DNA of 34,980 nt, taken from contig NZ_LMKB01000005.1 in assembly GCF_001421165.1 (NCBI RefSeq), forward strand, positions 1,143,923 through 1,178,902, read 5' to 3'. The position numbers were made by a program, and so were the translations under genes. Within the stretch, counting starts at the first letter, position 1. Every line of letters begins with the position of its first letter. The DNA comes from Frigoribacterium sp. Leaf8 (GTDB taxonomy: Bacteria; Actinomycetota; Actinomycetes; Actinomycetales; Microbacteriaceae). Under the pieces are notes generated by a model. The model made no database searches and had not been told where the DNA came from. It saw nothing but the letters and a program-made list of their open reading frames with translations. Positions 7,817 to 15,929 of the stretch are shown here, piece after piece.

Positions 7817-7822
7817 ATCGTA
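7817..7822 (-). promoter_or_regulatory. candidate -10 box, second TetR gene
   Basis: TACGAT read leftward, 6 nt from the ATG at 7810; it overlaps the operator-like repeat. Confidence 0.4.
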
Positions 7823-7839
7823 ACGCATGTTACCGTAAC
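7820..7839. promoter_or_regulatory. operator-like GTAAC/GTTAC repeat
   Basis: GTAAC (7820-7824), GTTAC (7829-7833) and GTAAC (7835-7839) make two overlapping inverted repeats, with centres GCAT and C. This lies between a TetR gene and its divergent neighbour. Confidence 0.55.
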
Positions 7840-7861
7840 GGTTGTCACGAAAGGACGACCC

Positions 7862-8332
7862 ATGCGCTGGACGATCACCCGGACCCCCTTCGACCACCCC
7901 GACGCCGACGGCCTCCGCCGCGCACAGCGGGTCGAACTCGACGCCCGGTACGGCAGCGACGACCACGAGCCGGGCACGCCGCCGTCGGCGGCCGACGTCC
8001 CGGTGTTCCTCGTCGCCCGCGCGGACGACGGCCGGCCGATCGCCTGCGGTGGCCTGCGCCCTCTCGCCGACACGGTGGTCGGCCCGGCCACGGTCGAGGT
8101 CAAACGCATGTACGTCTCGCCCGAGGCGCGGGGATCGGGGGTCGCGACCGCCGTCCTCCGAGCCCTCGAGGACGCCGCTCGCGACCTGGGCTCCCGCCGG
8201 ATCGTGCTCGAGACGGGCATCCTCCAGCCGGACGCCATCCGCTTCTACGAACGAGAGGGCTACGAGAGCATCCCGCTCTTCGGCTCGTACGCCGGGTCGG
8301 CCGAGTCGGTCTGCTTCGCCCGCGACGTCTGA
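7862..8332 (+). CDS. GNAT family N-acetyltransferase
   Basis: A 156-residue single-domain acetyltransferase. The acetyl-CoA-binding loop is visible in YVSPEARGSGVATAVLRALE (R-G-S-G), after the strand TVEVKRM, and the C-terminal AIRFYEREGYESIP is the usual final GNAT helix-strand. Substrate unknown. The ATG at 7862 is preceded by AAAGGA with about 7 nt spacing, so unlike its divergent TetR neighbour it has a normal leader. A duplicated GACCCGCAGGCGCCCT sequence lies just after its stop. Confidence 0.85.
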   Translation: MRWTITRTPFDHPDADGLRRAQRVELDARYGSDDHEPGTPPSAADVPVFLVARADDGRPIACGGLRPLADTVVGPATVEVKRMYVSPEARGSGVATAVLRALEDAARDLGSRRIVLETGILQPDAIRFYEREGYESIPLFGSYAGSAESVCFARDV

Positions 8333-8334
8333 GC

Positions 8335-8584
8335 CGCGGCCGCGGCACCCCGTCGACCCGCAGGCGCCCTGCCGACCCGCAGGCGCCCTCCCGACCCGCG
8401 GCGGGGCATCCCTCTCGGGGCGGGGCACGTCTTCTGGGGTAGGGACAGCCGCCGGTAGATGCGGCATCGTGTCCGTCAGACCTCCCGTCGGCGATTCGTG
8501 ACGAAACCTGCTCGACCCTCGTCCCCATTGCTGAGGCCACGTCCCACCAGCGTGCGACCCGGAGAGGAGGACCAGGAGATCACC
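8335..8584. other. gene-free gap between GNAT and AraC genes
   Basis: 250 bp. It contains CGACCCGCAGGCGCCCT twice in tandem at about 8352-8395, a GC-rich run that may end the GNAT transcript. No confident promoter box was identified for the downstream regulator. Confidence 0.4.
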
Positions 8585-9595
8585 GTGCCCAGCACCTACA
8601 TGCCCGCGACCGGACCGGCGCCCGACGAACGCGCACCGGACGAGCGCGCACCGGACGAGTTCCGCCGGGACGCCTGGTCGAGCGACGACGTCGAGGAGGC
8701 GCGCGACAGTCTGCAGACGGTCCTCGCCGGACGCGACTTCCGCGCCCGCGTCGGCCCGGAGCCGTTCGCGTTCCGCTTCGCCTCCGCCGGCGACGCCCGT
8801 CTGGCCCTGCAGACCGGCACCTTCACCGGTCACCTGCAGGGCACGATCCCGTGGTCCCGGGACTACGTCGTGTCCTGGTTCCAGCAGGGGTCCGTGACCA
8901 TCGACCACCCCACCGGGCAACTCACCAGCGTGGGCACCCGGCCGTTCCTGACCCCGACCGAGACGTCGTTCTCGTTCGTCATGACGCCCCACCGGCACGG
9001 CATCGTCCACATAGACGGCGCCTTCTTCGAGGAGGTCGCCACCGAACGCCACGGCGGGCCGGCGCAACGGATCGTCTTCGACTACGCCGCCGTGCCGAGC
9101 GACGTCGCCCTCGCCGCCTGGCAGCGCACCCTCGGCGCCGCCACCCCGACGATCGTCGACCCGCGGACCCCTCCCCTCGCCCGCCACGGCGCCCAGACGG
9201 CGATCGTCAGGACGCTGCTGGACGTGTTCCCGTGGCGAGCGGTCGACGTCCCCGACACCCTGCGCACCGAGCGGACGAAACGCCTGCGACTCGCCGCCGA
9301 GTACGTCCACGCCTACGCCGATCAGGCGATCTCGTCGGCGGACATCGCCACGGCAGCCGGCATGCACACCCGGACCCTGCAGCAACTGATGAACGAGCAC
9401 CTGGGCTCCAGTCCGTCGAAGTACCTGAGACACGTCCGCCTCGACCGGGTGCGCCAGGACCTCGTCGCGGGCGACCCGGGGACGACCCTCGTCTCGGAGG
9501 TCGCCGGCCGCTGGGGCTTCGGGAACATGGGCCGGTTCTCGGCCGCGTACCTGGCCCGCTTCGGCGAGCACCCGAAGGACACCCTGGCGCGCTGA
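8585..9595 (+). CDS. AraC family transcriptional regulator
   Basis: A 336-residue regulator. The first ~40 residues are a polar extension with a duplicated DERAP unit (residues 14-23). Residues about 40-210 form the AraC-binding-like sensor domain, and the C-terminal ~100 residues hold the double helix-turn-helix: ISSADIATAAGMHTRTLQQ, then GSSPSKYLRHVRLDRVRQDL and VAGRWGFGNMGRFSAAYLAR, the last being the AraC signature. The GTG at 8585 is chosen because AGGAG lies 7 nt upstream. It precedes an MFS exporter and esterase on the same strand, 142 bp away, and is a likely activator of them; the inducer is unknown. Confidence 0.88.
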   Translation: MPSTYMPATGPAPDERAPDERAPDEFRRDAWSSDDVEEARDSLQTVLAGRDFRARVGPEPFAFRFASAGDARLALQTGTFTGHLQGTIPWSRDYVVSWFQQGSVTIDHPTGQLTSVGTRPFLTPTETSFSFVMTPHRHGIVHIDGAFFEEVATERHGGPAQRIVFDYAAVPSDVALAAWQRTLGAATPTIVDPRTPPLARHGAQTAIVRTLLDVFPWRAVDVPDTLRTERTKRLRLAAEYVHAYADQAISSADIATAAGMHTRTLQQLMNEHLGSSPSKYLRHVRLDRVRQDLVAGDPGTTLVSEVAGRWGFGNMGRFSAAYLARFGEHPKDTLAR

Positions 9596-9612
9596 GCGGT
9601 CGGAGGCGCGGG

Positions 9613-9642
9613 TTCCGTCATCGCCGGTGGTCCGTGTATCGT
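9613..9642 (+). promoter_or_regulatory. weak promoter candidate before the DHA2 exporter
   Basis: TTCCGT (9613-9618) and TATCGT (9637-9642) with an 18-nt spacer; a hairpin/operator-like repeat follows at 9663-9681. Partial consensus only. Confidence 0.25.
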
Positions 9643-9662
9643 CTCCCTCACTGAGGTAAAAG

Positions 9663-9681
9663 GCGTCGCGATCCGCGACGC
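9663..9681. promoter_or_regulatory. perfect inverted repeat in the exporter leader
   Basis: GCGTCGCG and CGCGACGC around ATC. It lies 57 nt before the start codon of the exporter, so it could be a regulator site or a leader hairpin. Confidence 0.5.
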
Positions 9682-9737
9682 ACCCGCACGCGGCATCGGA
9701 CGATCCGCCACTTCTTCCCTCGAAGGAGTGCGCCCTC

Positions 9738-11315
9738 GTGTCGCCCAGCCCCCACCTCGTCCGCCGCGCCGGCCTCCGCACCGGCGACGCGCCTCCTCGC
9801 CTCTCGGACGCCTGGATCGCCCTCGCCGGGTTGTCCGCGGTGTTCCTGTTCGAGATGCTCGACAACTCGGTGCTGAACGTCGCGCTGCCGACGATCGGCC
9901 GCGAGCTGGACGCCTCGACGACGGGCCTGCAGTGGGTGTCCGCCGCCTACTCGGTCGCCTTCGGCGGGCTCATGCTGCTGTTCGGCGCCGTCGCCGACCG
10001 CGTCGGCCGCCGCCGCGTGATGATGACGGGACTCGTCCTGCTGGCCGCGGCGAGCCTCGCCACCGCGGCGGTCACGACGACCGGGGAACTCGTCGCCGTT
10101 CGCGTGCTCATGGGGGTCGCGGCCGCGATGACCACACCGGGGTCGATGGCGCTGGCGTTCCGCCTCTTCGACGACGAGGGCCTGCGCGTCCGCGCGCTGA
10201 CCGTCATCTCGACCGCGGGGCTCGTCGGACTCGCCGTCGGACCGACGGTCGGCGGGTTCGTGCTGGCCGTCGCCCCGTGGCAGGTGCTGCTGCTCGCCGA
10301 CGCGCCGATCGCCGTCCTGGCCCTGGTCGGCATCGGGCTCGGTGTCGCCCGGGACGACCCCGCGGGGCTCCGACGCGACCCGGTCGACGTCGCCGGAGCG
10401 CTGCTCGGCACGGCGACCGTGTCCACCGCCCTCGTGACGCCGACCGTCCTCGTGGAGTCGGGTGGCACCTCCGGGTGGGGGTGGCTCGGCGTCGCCGTGA
10501 CCGTCGTCGGCGCCGTCGGGTTCGTGGCCCGGGAGCGGTCCGCCCGGCACCCGGTGGTCGACCTCTCGCTGCTCGCCCGTCCGTTGGTGTCGAGCGGCCT
10601 CGCGTTCAAGGCGGCGTCGGGCCTCGCCGTCGCCGGGCTCTCGTACCTGGTGACGCTCCAGCTGCAGTTCGCCTGGGGCTGGCCGCCGGCCCTGGCCGCC
10701 GTGGGGACGCTTCCGCAGGTCGTCGTGCTGCTCGCCGGCGGGCGCCTCGTCGGGCCGTTCGTCCGGCGGGTCGGTCTGGCCCGGGCGGCGGGGATCAGCG
10801 CGGCGTCGGTCGTCGCGGGCCTCGCGGTCTTCGGCGCCCTGGGTCGCCACGGGTACGTGTGGGTGCTCGTCGCGCTCGTGCTGGTCGCGGCGGGGATGCG
10901 CGTGGTCGGGGTCGTCGCGGGCGCCTCGGTGCTCACCGGCCTGCCCGCCGACCGCACCTCGGTCGGTGCCGCCCTGGTCGACACGTCGAGCGAGCTCGCG
11001 AGCGGTGCCGCCGTCACCGTGGCCGGGACGGTCGTCGCCGTGCTCGTCGGCGGCAGCATCACCACGACCACCTGGACGGCCGCACGTCTGGCCACGTTCC
11101 AGGACGCCCTGACGGTCGCGGCCCTCGGGCTCGCCGTCGTCGCCGCCGCGCTCGTCGCGGTCGGGACGACCCGTGCGCGGGCCGCCGACGGCAGGGCCGA
11201 CCGCGGTCGCACCGACCCCGGCCGCGGCGACCCCGGCCGCACCGAACCCGCCCCCGGACCGCTCTCGACCCCGACCCGTTCCACCACCACCACCGAGGAG
11301 ACCTCCCGTGCCTGA
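9738..11315 (+). CDS. DHA2-type MFS drug exporter (EmrB/QacA-like)
   Basis: A 525-residue membrane protein with about 14 hydrophobic segments. Near the first helix it has FLFEMLDNSVLNVALPTIG, the DHA2 motif D1 (LDxTVVNVALP-like), and then GAVADRVGRRRVMM, MFS motif A, between helices 2 and 3. ALVGIGLGV and similar Gly-rich stretches follow. Such proteins export cationic or amphiphilic drugs by proton antiport; the actual substrate is unknown. The C-terminal tail after residue ~475 is a disordered Arg/Asp/Gly/Thr-rich extension. The GTG at 9738 is preceded by AAGGAG. The stop overlaps the esterase start by 8 bp. Confidence 0.88.
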   Translation: MSPSPHLVRRAGLRTGDAPPRLSDAWIALAGLSAVFLFEMLDNSVLNVALPTIGRELDASTTGLQWVSAAYSVAFGGLMLLFGAVADRVGRRRVMMTGLVLLAAASLATAAVTTTGELVAVRVLMGVAAAMTTPGSMALAFRLFDDEGLRVRALTVISTAGLVGLAVGPTVGGFVLAVAPWQVLLLADAPIAVLALVGIGLGVARDDPAGLRRDPVDVAGALLGTATVSTALVTPTVLVESGGTSGWGWLGVAVTVVGAVGFVARERSARHPVVDLSLLARPLVSSGLAFKAASGLAVAGLSYLVTLQLQFAWGWPPALAAVGTLPQVVVLLAGGRLVGPFVRRVGLARAAGISAASVVAGLAVFGALGRHGYVWVLVALVLVAAGMRVVGVVAGASVLTGLPADRTSVGAALVDTSSELASGAAVTVAGTVVAVLVGGSITTTTWTAARLATFQDALTVAALGLAVVAAALVAVGTTRARAADGRADRGRTDPGRGDPGRTEPAPGPLSTPTRSTTTTEETSRA

Positions 11316-12291
11316 CACCACCGCCCTGCCCCGTCCGCCGTTCGACCCCGAGTTCGCGCCCTTCCTGGAGGCGATGGACGCCCGCGGCCGCTTCCGCCTC
11401 GAGACCGGGATGCTGCCCCGGATGCGACAGCTCGAGACGACGGAGGCGCAGCTCGACGAAGGACTGCACGCCCGCGGTCTCGAGAGGCGCAGCATCACCG
11501 TCCCCGGGCACCTCGGCGACCCGATCGACCTCGCGGTCGTCCAGCGGATCGGCCGCACCGGGCCGGCGGCCTGCGCCTACGCGATCCACGGGGGCGGCAT
11601 GATGTTCGGCCACCACCTCGGCAACCTCGACTCGTACGACGACTGGCTGCTCGTGCACGACGTCGTCCTCGTCAGCCCCGACTACCGCCTCGCGCCCGAG
11701 CACCCCGATCCCTACCCGGTCGAGGACTGCTACGCCGGTCTCGTCTGGGTCGCCGAGCACGCCGACGAGCTCGGCGTCGACCCCGACCGCGTGGTCGTCG
11801 TCGGCCAGAGCGCCGGGGGCGGGCTCGCCGCGGGCACCGCGCTCCTGGCCCGTGATCGACGCGGCCCGGCCCTTCTCGGGCAGGTGCTCGTCAGCCCCAT
11901 GCTCGACGACCGCGACGCGACCGTCTCCGCCCGGCAGTTCGACGGGGTGGGCGTCGCCGACCGGGAGATGACCCGGTTCGGCTGGGACGCCTACCTCGGC
12001 GGCCGTCGCGGTGACGACGACGACGTGTCGTTCTACGCCGCTCCCGGCCGCGCGACCGACCTCGCGGACCTGCCACCGGCCTACGTCGACTGCGGCAGCG
12101 CGGAGGTGTTCCGCGACGAAGCCGTCGCCTACGCGGGGGCGCTCTGGGCGGCCGGGGTGCAGGCCGAGCTCCACGTGTGGCCGGGGGCATTCCACGGGTC
12201 GGCGAGCATGCTGCCGCAGGCGACCCTGTCGCGCCGAGCCGTCGCGGCCCTGCGGGACTGGACCGGGCGCCTCCTCGGCTCTGCCGCCTGA
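11308..12291 (+). CDS. alpha/beta hydrolase, hormone-sensitive-lipase family esterase
   Basis: A 327-residue hydrolase with all catalytic features of family IV esterases: the oxyanion motif HGGG at residues 94-97, the nucleophile Ser168 in GQSAGG, Asp270 in FRDEA and His296 in GAFHGS. It is expected to hydrolyse small esters or lactones in the cytoplasm; no signal peptide is present. The GTG at 11308 has GAGGAG 7 nt upstream, inside the end of the exporter gene. Eight overlapping bases tie its translation to the exporter. Together with the AraC regulator this suggests a set for modifying and exporting one class of compound. Confidence 0.9.
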   Translation: MPDTTALPRPPFDPEFAPFLEAMDARGRFRLETGMLPRMRQLETTEAQLDEGLHARGLERRSITVPGHLGDPIDLAVVQRIGRTGPAACAYAIHGGGMMFGHHLGNLDSYDDWLLVHDVVLVSPDYRLAPEHPDPYPVEDCYAGLVWVAEHADELGVDPDRVVVVGQSAGGGLAAGTALLARDRRGPALLGQVLVSPMLDDRDATVSARQFDGVGVADREMTRFGWDAYLGGRRGDDDDVSFYAAPGRATDLADLPPAYVDCGSAEVFRDEAVAYAGALWAAGVQAELHVWPGAFHGSASMLPQATLSRRAVAALRDWTGRLLGSAA

Positions 12292-12324
12292 TCGAGGCCG
12301 AGATGGAGCCCGGTCACGATCAGG
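12287..12324. terminator. weak hairpin between convergent genes
   Basis: CCTGATCG (12287-12294, including the esterase stop) and CGATCAGG (12317-12324) are perfect 8-bp arms with a 22-nt loop. The site lies between convergent genes; there is no T-tract. Confidence 0.3.
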
Positions 12325-12351
12325 GGGCGCCGCGGCGGCGACGGGACACGC

Positions 12352-15300
12352 TCAGGAGTCCCGCCGCCGCGCGGCGAGGGCGAGGAGCGCACCGAGACCG
12401 AGGAGGCCGAGCACCGCGATGCCGAGGACGGCCGGTTCGCTGCCCGTGAAGGCGAGCAGACGGTCACCCCGTGACGCTCCGGGCCCGGTCGACGGGTCCG
12501 AGGTCGTGCCCGCGGCACCGACGGCATCGACGGGTGCCTCCGGGTCGACGGGGGCGCCCGGGTCGACCGGGGCACCCGGGTCGACCGGCACACCGGGATC
12601 GACCGGCTCCCCCGGGTCGACGGCCGGCAGGAGGCCCGCGTCGATGCCGAGGTCCCGGTCGACCCCGACGAGCTCGTCCCCCTCGAGGACGGTCGAGAGC
12701 GCCACCGTCGCGGTTCCGTCGAGCCCGGCGTCGGAGTCGACGGTGTCGTCGTCTCCCTGGTGGCGTGCGGTCCAGGCCCGGTCGAGCAGCGAGGAGAAGG
12801 CGACGGTGTACTCCCCCGGGCGGAGCCCGTCAAAGACGTACGTGCCCGCGACGTCGGTCGTGGTGCGCCGCTCGACCCGACGGCCCCGGTCGTCGGTGCC
12901 GGTGAGGGTCACCGGGAGGAACGGGATGCCGGCCTCGGCAGGCCCCTGGAGCCCGTCGGCGTCCGCGTCGTCCCACACGCGGTCGCCGACGGCTCCGGCG
13001 ACGACGGTGATGGCGGCCCGGTTCGAGAACGCGGCGAGCGCGAGGTTCGTCGCGCGGAGGCCGAAGCGGTTGGTGACGACGTCCCCGTCACGTGCCTCCG
13101 TCGTCGTCGCGGTCAGGTCGTGCGTGACGACCTCGCCGACGTCGACGGCCGTGGTCCGCTGGATGCGGACGGCGGTGACGTCCTCGAGCGCCACCTGGTC
13201 GCCGCCCGTCCCGATGCGGGACGCGTCGAACCAGGCGGTGTCGCCCCCGGGGGCGTTGCTCGGGTCGTCGCCGTCCAAGGAGATGCCGCCCGGGGCAGCG
13301 GTGGTGTAGCGGACGCGTTCACCGGCGTCGGGGTCGACCTCGACCGGGGCGGCGAGTTCGACCTGCCCCCCGCTGGCCCCGACGGTGGGCAGGACGTCGA
13401 TCAGGTCGACGGCCGCGATGGGGACGGAGTCGGTGTTGCGGTACTCGAGCGTCCAGACGAGGTCGTCGCCGACGACGACGGTGGGCTCCTCCGCGGTCTT
13501 CTGGACGCCGATGCCGCTCGAGGACTCGACGCGGACGCCTCGGAGTGCCGTGCGGAGCCCTTCGGGCGACAGGTCGTCGTCGGCGGCGACGTGGGCGGTG
13601 TTGTTCACGGACCCCGGCGGGGCCGTCCCGGACACGTCGAGCCGGTACGTGAGGGGCGCGATCGGACGGTTGGGGACGACGTCCTCGAGGGTCCAGACGA
13701 TCGTCTCGTGGAGCTCACCGTCGATCGTCGTGGTCTCGACGCTCGTCGGTTCGAGGGAGCTCGAGCCACGCTGGTACGTCGTGTGCGCGGGCAGGACGTC
13801 CGTCACGGTGAGGACCTGGGGGCGGCCCCCCTCCGTCGCGTTCGTCAGCGTCGGGTAGAGGGCGTAGTCCATGCTCGTGCCGGCGACGACGAACGCGGTC
13901 TTGTCGGGGGTGGTCTCGGCGGTGGTGCCGGGGTCGACGACCTTCTTCACGACCCGGGCCCTGACCTGCGTGACGATGACGCTGTCGGCCAGCGGCCCGA
14001 CACCGTTGGCCGCGGGCGCCGTGTCGTGGACCCAGGCGCTCGTGCCGTCGAAGAACGAGCCGAAGTCGTGGACGCGGGTGTCGTTCGGGGCGGCCTGCAC
14101 CTCGAAGTAGCTGAAGAGGTTGCCGGCCCGCCCACCGGCGACCGTCCCGACGGCGCGGATCTTCCCGATCGCGTCGACACCGCCGGGCACGTCGTCGGGG
14201 CTGTCGTACCACGGGCCGTCGGAGTCGTCGCACGTGGCGTCCCGACCGACGGTGGGGTCCGTGAAGGAGAACGCCGCGTACTCGATGCGGACGCCCTCGT
14301 TCCAGCCGTTGGTGGTGGCGTGCTCGCCGAACAGCGTCGTCAGCTGTTGGAAGCGGTTGTCGTAGACGTCGCAGGCGATCGCTCCGACGTAGTCCGAGAC
14401 GCCCCTGTTCGCGAGGGAGACCTGGGAGCGGAGGCGCGTCCCGGGGGTGACGTAGGGGTCTCCCGACTTCGCGGAGCCGACGGCGGTGGAGCCGTCCGCC
14501 CGGGTCTGGCCGAGGTGCTTGAAGCCCCCTCCCGGGACGAAGAACGACAGGTTGCGGTCGACCGAGTTGTTCGCCAGCGGCTCGGTCGAGCCCGGGAAGT
14601 TGGACGAACCGCTGATGCCCGTCGTCTGCAGCGGGGTGAAGGTGTTGGTCGCGATGAGGGACTGGCCGGCATCGAGGGCGGGAACCCAGATGCTGATGTA
14701 CCCGCTGATCACGTAGGGCTTGACGCCCCCCTGGATCGGCTGGCCGGTGGCGCTCTGCGAGGGGATGCCCCTCGACGGCGTGATGTCGGTGTCGGTGCCC
14801 GTGATGGTCACCTCGACGGGCTGCCCCGGAGCGGACTGCGTGCACTCGAAGCGGCCGGAGTGCAGCACCGTCGTGGACCTCCCCCCGCTGCCGCCGGGGA
14901 GGACCGGGAAGGTGCGCCCGTCGTTGAGCCCGCAGGCGGCCCGCCCGTCGTGGCCGAAGAGGACCGCGGGGGACGGCAGGTCGCCGAACATCCGGGAGAC
15001 GTCGTCCTGGAAGGTGAAGGTGCCGCTCGAGCGTTCATAGCCGAGGAGCCCCTGCCCGGGGACCACGGGCTCCCACGCGACGGTCACGGGGTACTGGAGG
15101 ACCGTCCCCTCCGTCCCGTCGGGGCCGACGACACCGGGGTGGAAGGTGGAGTTCGCGACGGATTTCGCGAGGTCGAAGCGCGGTGCCGCGGAGACCGTCG
15201 TCGCCACGGATGTGACGGGCCCTGCCGGTTCGGCGACGCCGTCACCGGTCACGGTGCCCGTGATGGCGACCGTGCCGCCGCCGGCCCGAGAGTCGATGGT

Positions 15301-15798
15301 CAGGACGACCGGGGTCGCGAGGACCTGCCCCTCGCCGACGGTGCCGACGTTGCAGGTGAGTTCGGGGCCGACGATCGCGGAGCCGTCGACCTCGCAGGTG
15401 TTCGGCATCCCGGCCCACGTGGTGCCGTCGGGTGCGGTCACGGTGAACCGCTCGTTCGTCACCGAGCCGCCATTGGCGCTGACGGTGACGCGGTAGGTGA
15501 TGGCGTCGAAGGTGCGGACGATGCCGTTGGAGGCGCCGGCGTCGGCACCGGGGCCCTCGGCGGGCGTGAAGGGGCCGCTGCCGTCGGCGCGGCGCTCGAT
15601 GTCGAGGTCGACGGTCGCGGTCGAGGCGGCGGCAGCCGGGGCCGACGTCGGAGCAGCCGGCTCCGTGGCGGTGGGCGTCGCCGCGGCCGGTGCCGCGGCA
15701 GCCGGTGTCGCCGCGGCCGGTGTCGCCGCGAAGGCCGCGGTGACCATGGCCAGGGCCACCGTCGCACCGACCCCTCGGATCGATGTGGTCGTCTTCAT
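12352..15798 (-). CDS. LAFTG-anchored surface protein with DUF11 and SdrD_B-like domains
   Basis: A 1148-residue secreted, wall-anchored protein. It begins with a signal peptide (MKTTTS, then VGATVALAMVTAAFA, cut near an ATPAAA run), followed by an Ala/Thr/Pro-rich stem. The central part has beta-rich DUF11-type domains, for example LTNATEGGRPQVLTVTDVLP and VGDDLVWTLEYRN. An SdrD_B/Cna_B-like domain follows (GAVGDRVWDDADADGLQ, DVAGTYVFDGLRPGEYTV), then VDPGxP repeats, the sorting motif LAFTG, a hydrophobic helix and ARRRDS. LAxTG motifs are used by class E sortases of high-GC actinobacteria; no sortase gene is in the window. The ATG at 15798 is preferred over 15858 because GAAGGGG precedes it and the signal peptide starts there. 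Probable adhesin or structural protein. Confidence 0.85.
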   Translation of the reverse strand: MKTTTSIRGVGATVALAMVTAAFAATPAAATPAAAAPAAATPTATEPAAPTSAPAAAASTATVDLDIERRADGSGPFTPAEGPGADAGASNGIVRTFDAITYRVTVSANGGSVTNERFTVTAPDGTTWAGMPNTCEVDGSAIVGPELTCNVGTVGEGQVLATPVVLTIDSRAGGGTVAITGTVTGDGVAEPAGPVTSVATTVSAAPRFDLAKSVANSTFHPGVVGPDGTEGTVLQYPVTVAWEPVVPGQGLLGYERSSGTFTFQDDVSRMFGDLPSPAVLFGHDGRAACGLNDGRTFPVLPGGSGGRSTTVLHSGRFECTQSAPGQPVEVTITGTDTDITPSRGIPSQSATGQPIQGGVKPYVISGYISIWVPALDAGQSLIATNTFTPLQTTGISGSSNFPGSTEPLANNSVDRNLSFFVPGGGFKHLGQTRADGSTAVGSAKSGDPYVTPGTRLRSQVSLANRGVSDYVGAIACDVYDNRFQQLTTLFGEHATTNGWNEGVRIEYAAFSFTDPTVGRDATCDDSDGPWYDSPDDVPGGVDAIGKIRAVGTVAGGRAGNLFSYFEVQAAPNDTRVHDFGSFFDGTSAWVHDTAPAANGVGPLADSVIVTQVRARVVKKVVDPGTTAETTPDKTAFVVAGTSMDYALYPTLTNATEGGRPQVLTVTDVLPAHTTYQRGSSSLEPTSVETTTIDGELHETIVWTLEDVVPNRPIAPLTYRLDVSGTAPPGSVNNTAHVAADDDLSPEGLRTALRGVRVESSSGIGVQKTAEEPTVVVGDDLVWTLEYRNTDSVPIAAVDLIDVLPTVGASGGQVELAAPVEVDPDAGERVRYTTAAPGGISLDGDDPSNAPGGDTAWFDASRIGTGGDQVALEDVTAVRIQRTTAVDVGEVVTHDLTATTTEARDGDVVTNRFGLRATNLALAAFSNRAAITVVAGAVGDRVWDDADADGLQGPAEAGIPFLPVTLTGTDDRGRRVERRTTTDVAGTYVFDGLRPGEYTVAFSSLLDRAWTARHQGDDDTVDSDAGLDGTATVALSTVLEGDELVGVDRDLGIDAGLLPAVDPGEPVDPGVPVDPGAPVDPGAPVDPEAPVDAVGAAGTTSDPSTGPGASRGDRLLAFTGSEPAVLGIAVLGLLGLGALLALAARRRDS
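12535..12625 (-). repeat. 18-bp coding repeats (VDPGxP)
   Basis: Units of GGGTCGAC followed by a variable GCCCC/GCACC part recur about five times and encode the Pro/Asp/Gly wall-spanning stem just before the LAFTG anchor. Confidence 0.7.
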
Positions 15799-15841
15799 CG
15801 TGTGGCCCCTTCGCCGATCGTCGACACGCCACCCGGAAGGT

Positions 15842-15863
15842 GACATGTTCGAGTTCACATGTC
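15842..15863. promoter_or_regulatory. inverted repeat at the surface-protein promoter
   Basis: GACATGT (15842-15848) and ACATGTC (15857-15863) are perfect 7-bp arms with an 8-nt spacer. They begin at the predicted transcription start of the leftward surface-protein gene, a position suited to repression. Confidence 0.45.
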
Positions 15864-15870
15864 GGTTGCC

Positions 15871-15899
15871 ATGCTAGGGCGCGTCGAAGGCAGGGGGAA
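15871..15899 (-). promoter_or_regulatory. candidate promoter of the surface-protein gene
   Basis: Read leftward, TTCCCC (15899-15894), 17 nt, TAGCAT (15876-15871). It gives a leader of about 65 nt containing a ribosome-binding site. Confidence 0.35.
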
Positions 15900-15929
15900 C
15901 CCCCCGGAAGAAGGTGACTCGACCCCTCG

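Noticed and set aside
7214-9865. 883-residue minus-strand open frame
   Set aside because: Only its last 198 codons are the TetR gene; the rest is antisense to the AraC and GNAT genes and Arg/Gly-rich.
12760-15843. 1027-residue plus-strand open frame opposite the surface protein
   Set aside because: Low-complexity Gly/Arg/Asp/Val composition; the minus strand has signal peptide, domains and anchor.
12352-15858. Start of the surface protein at 15858
   Set aside because: Would place 20 polar residues before the signal peptide; the ATG at 15798 has a ribosome site.
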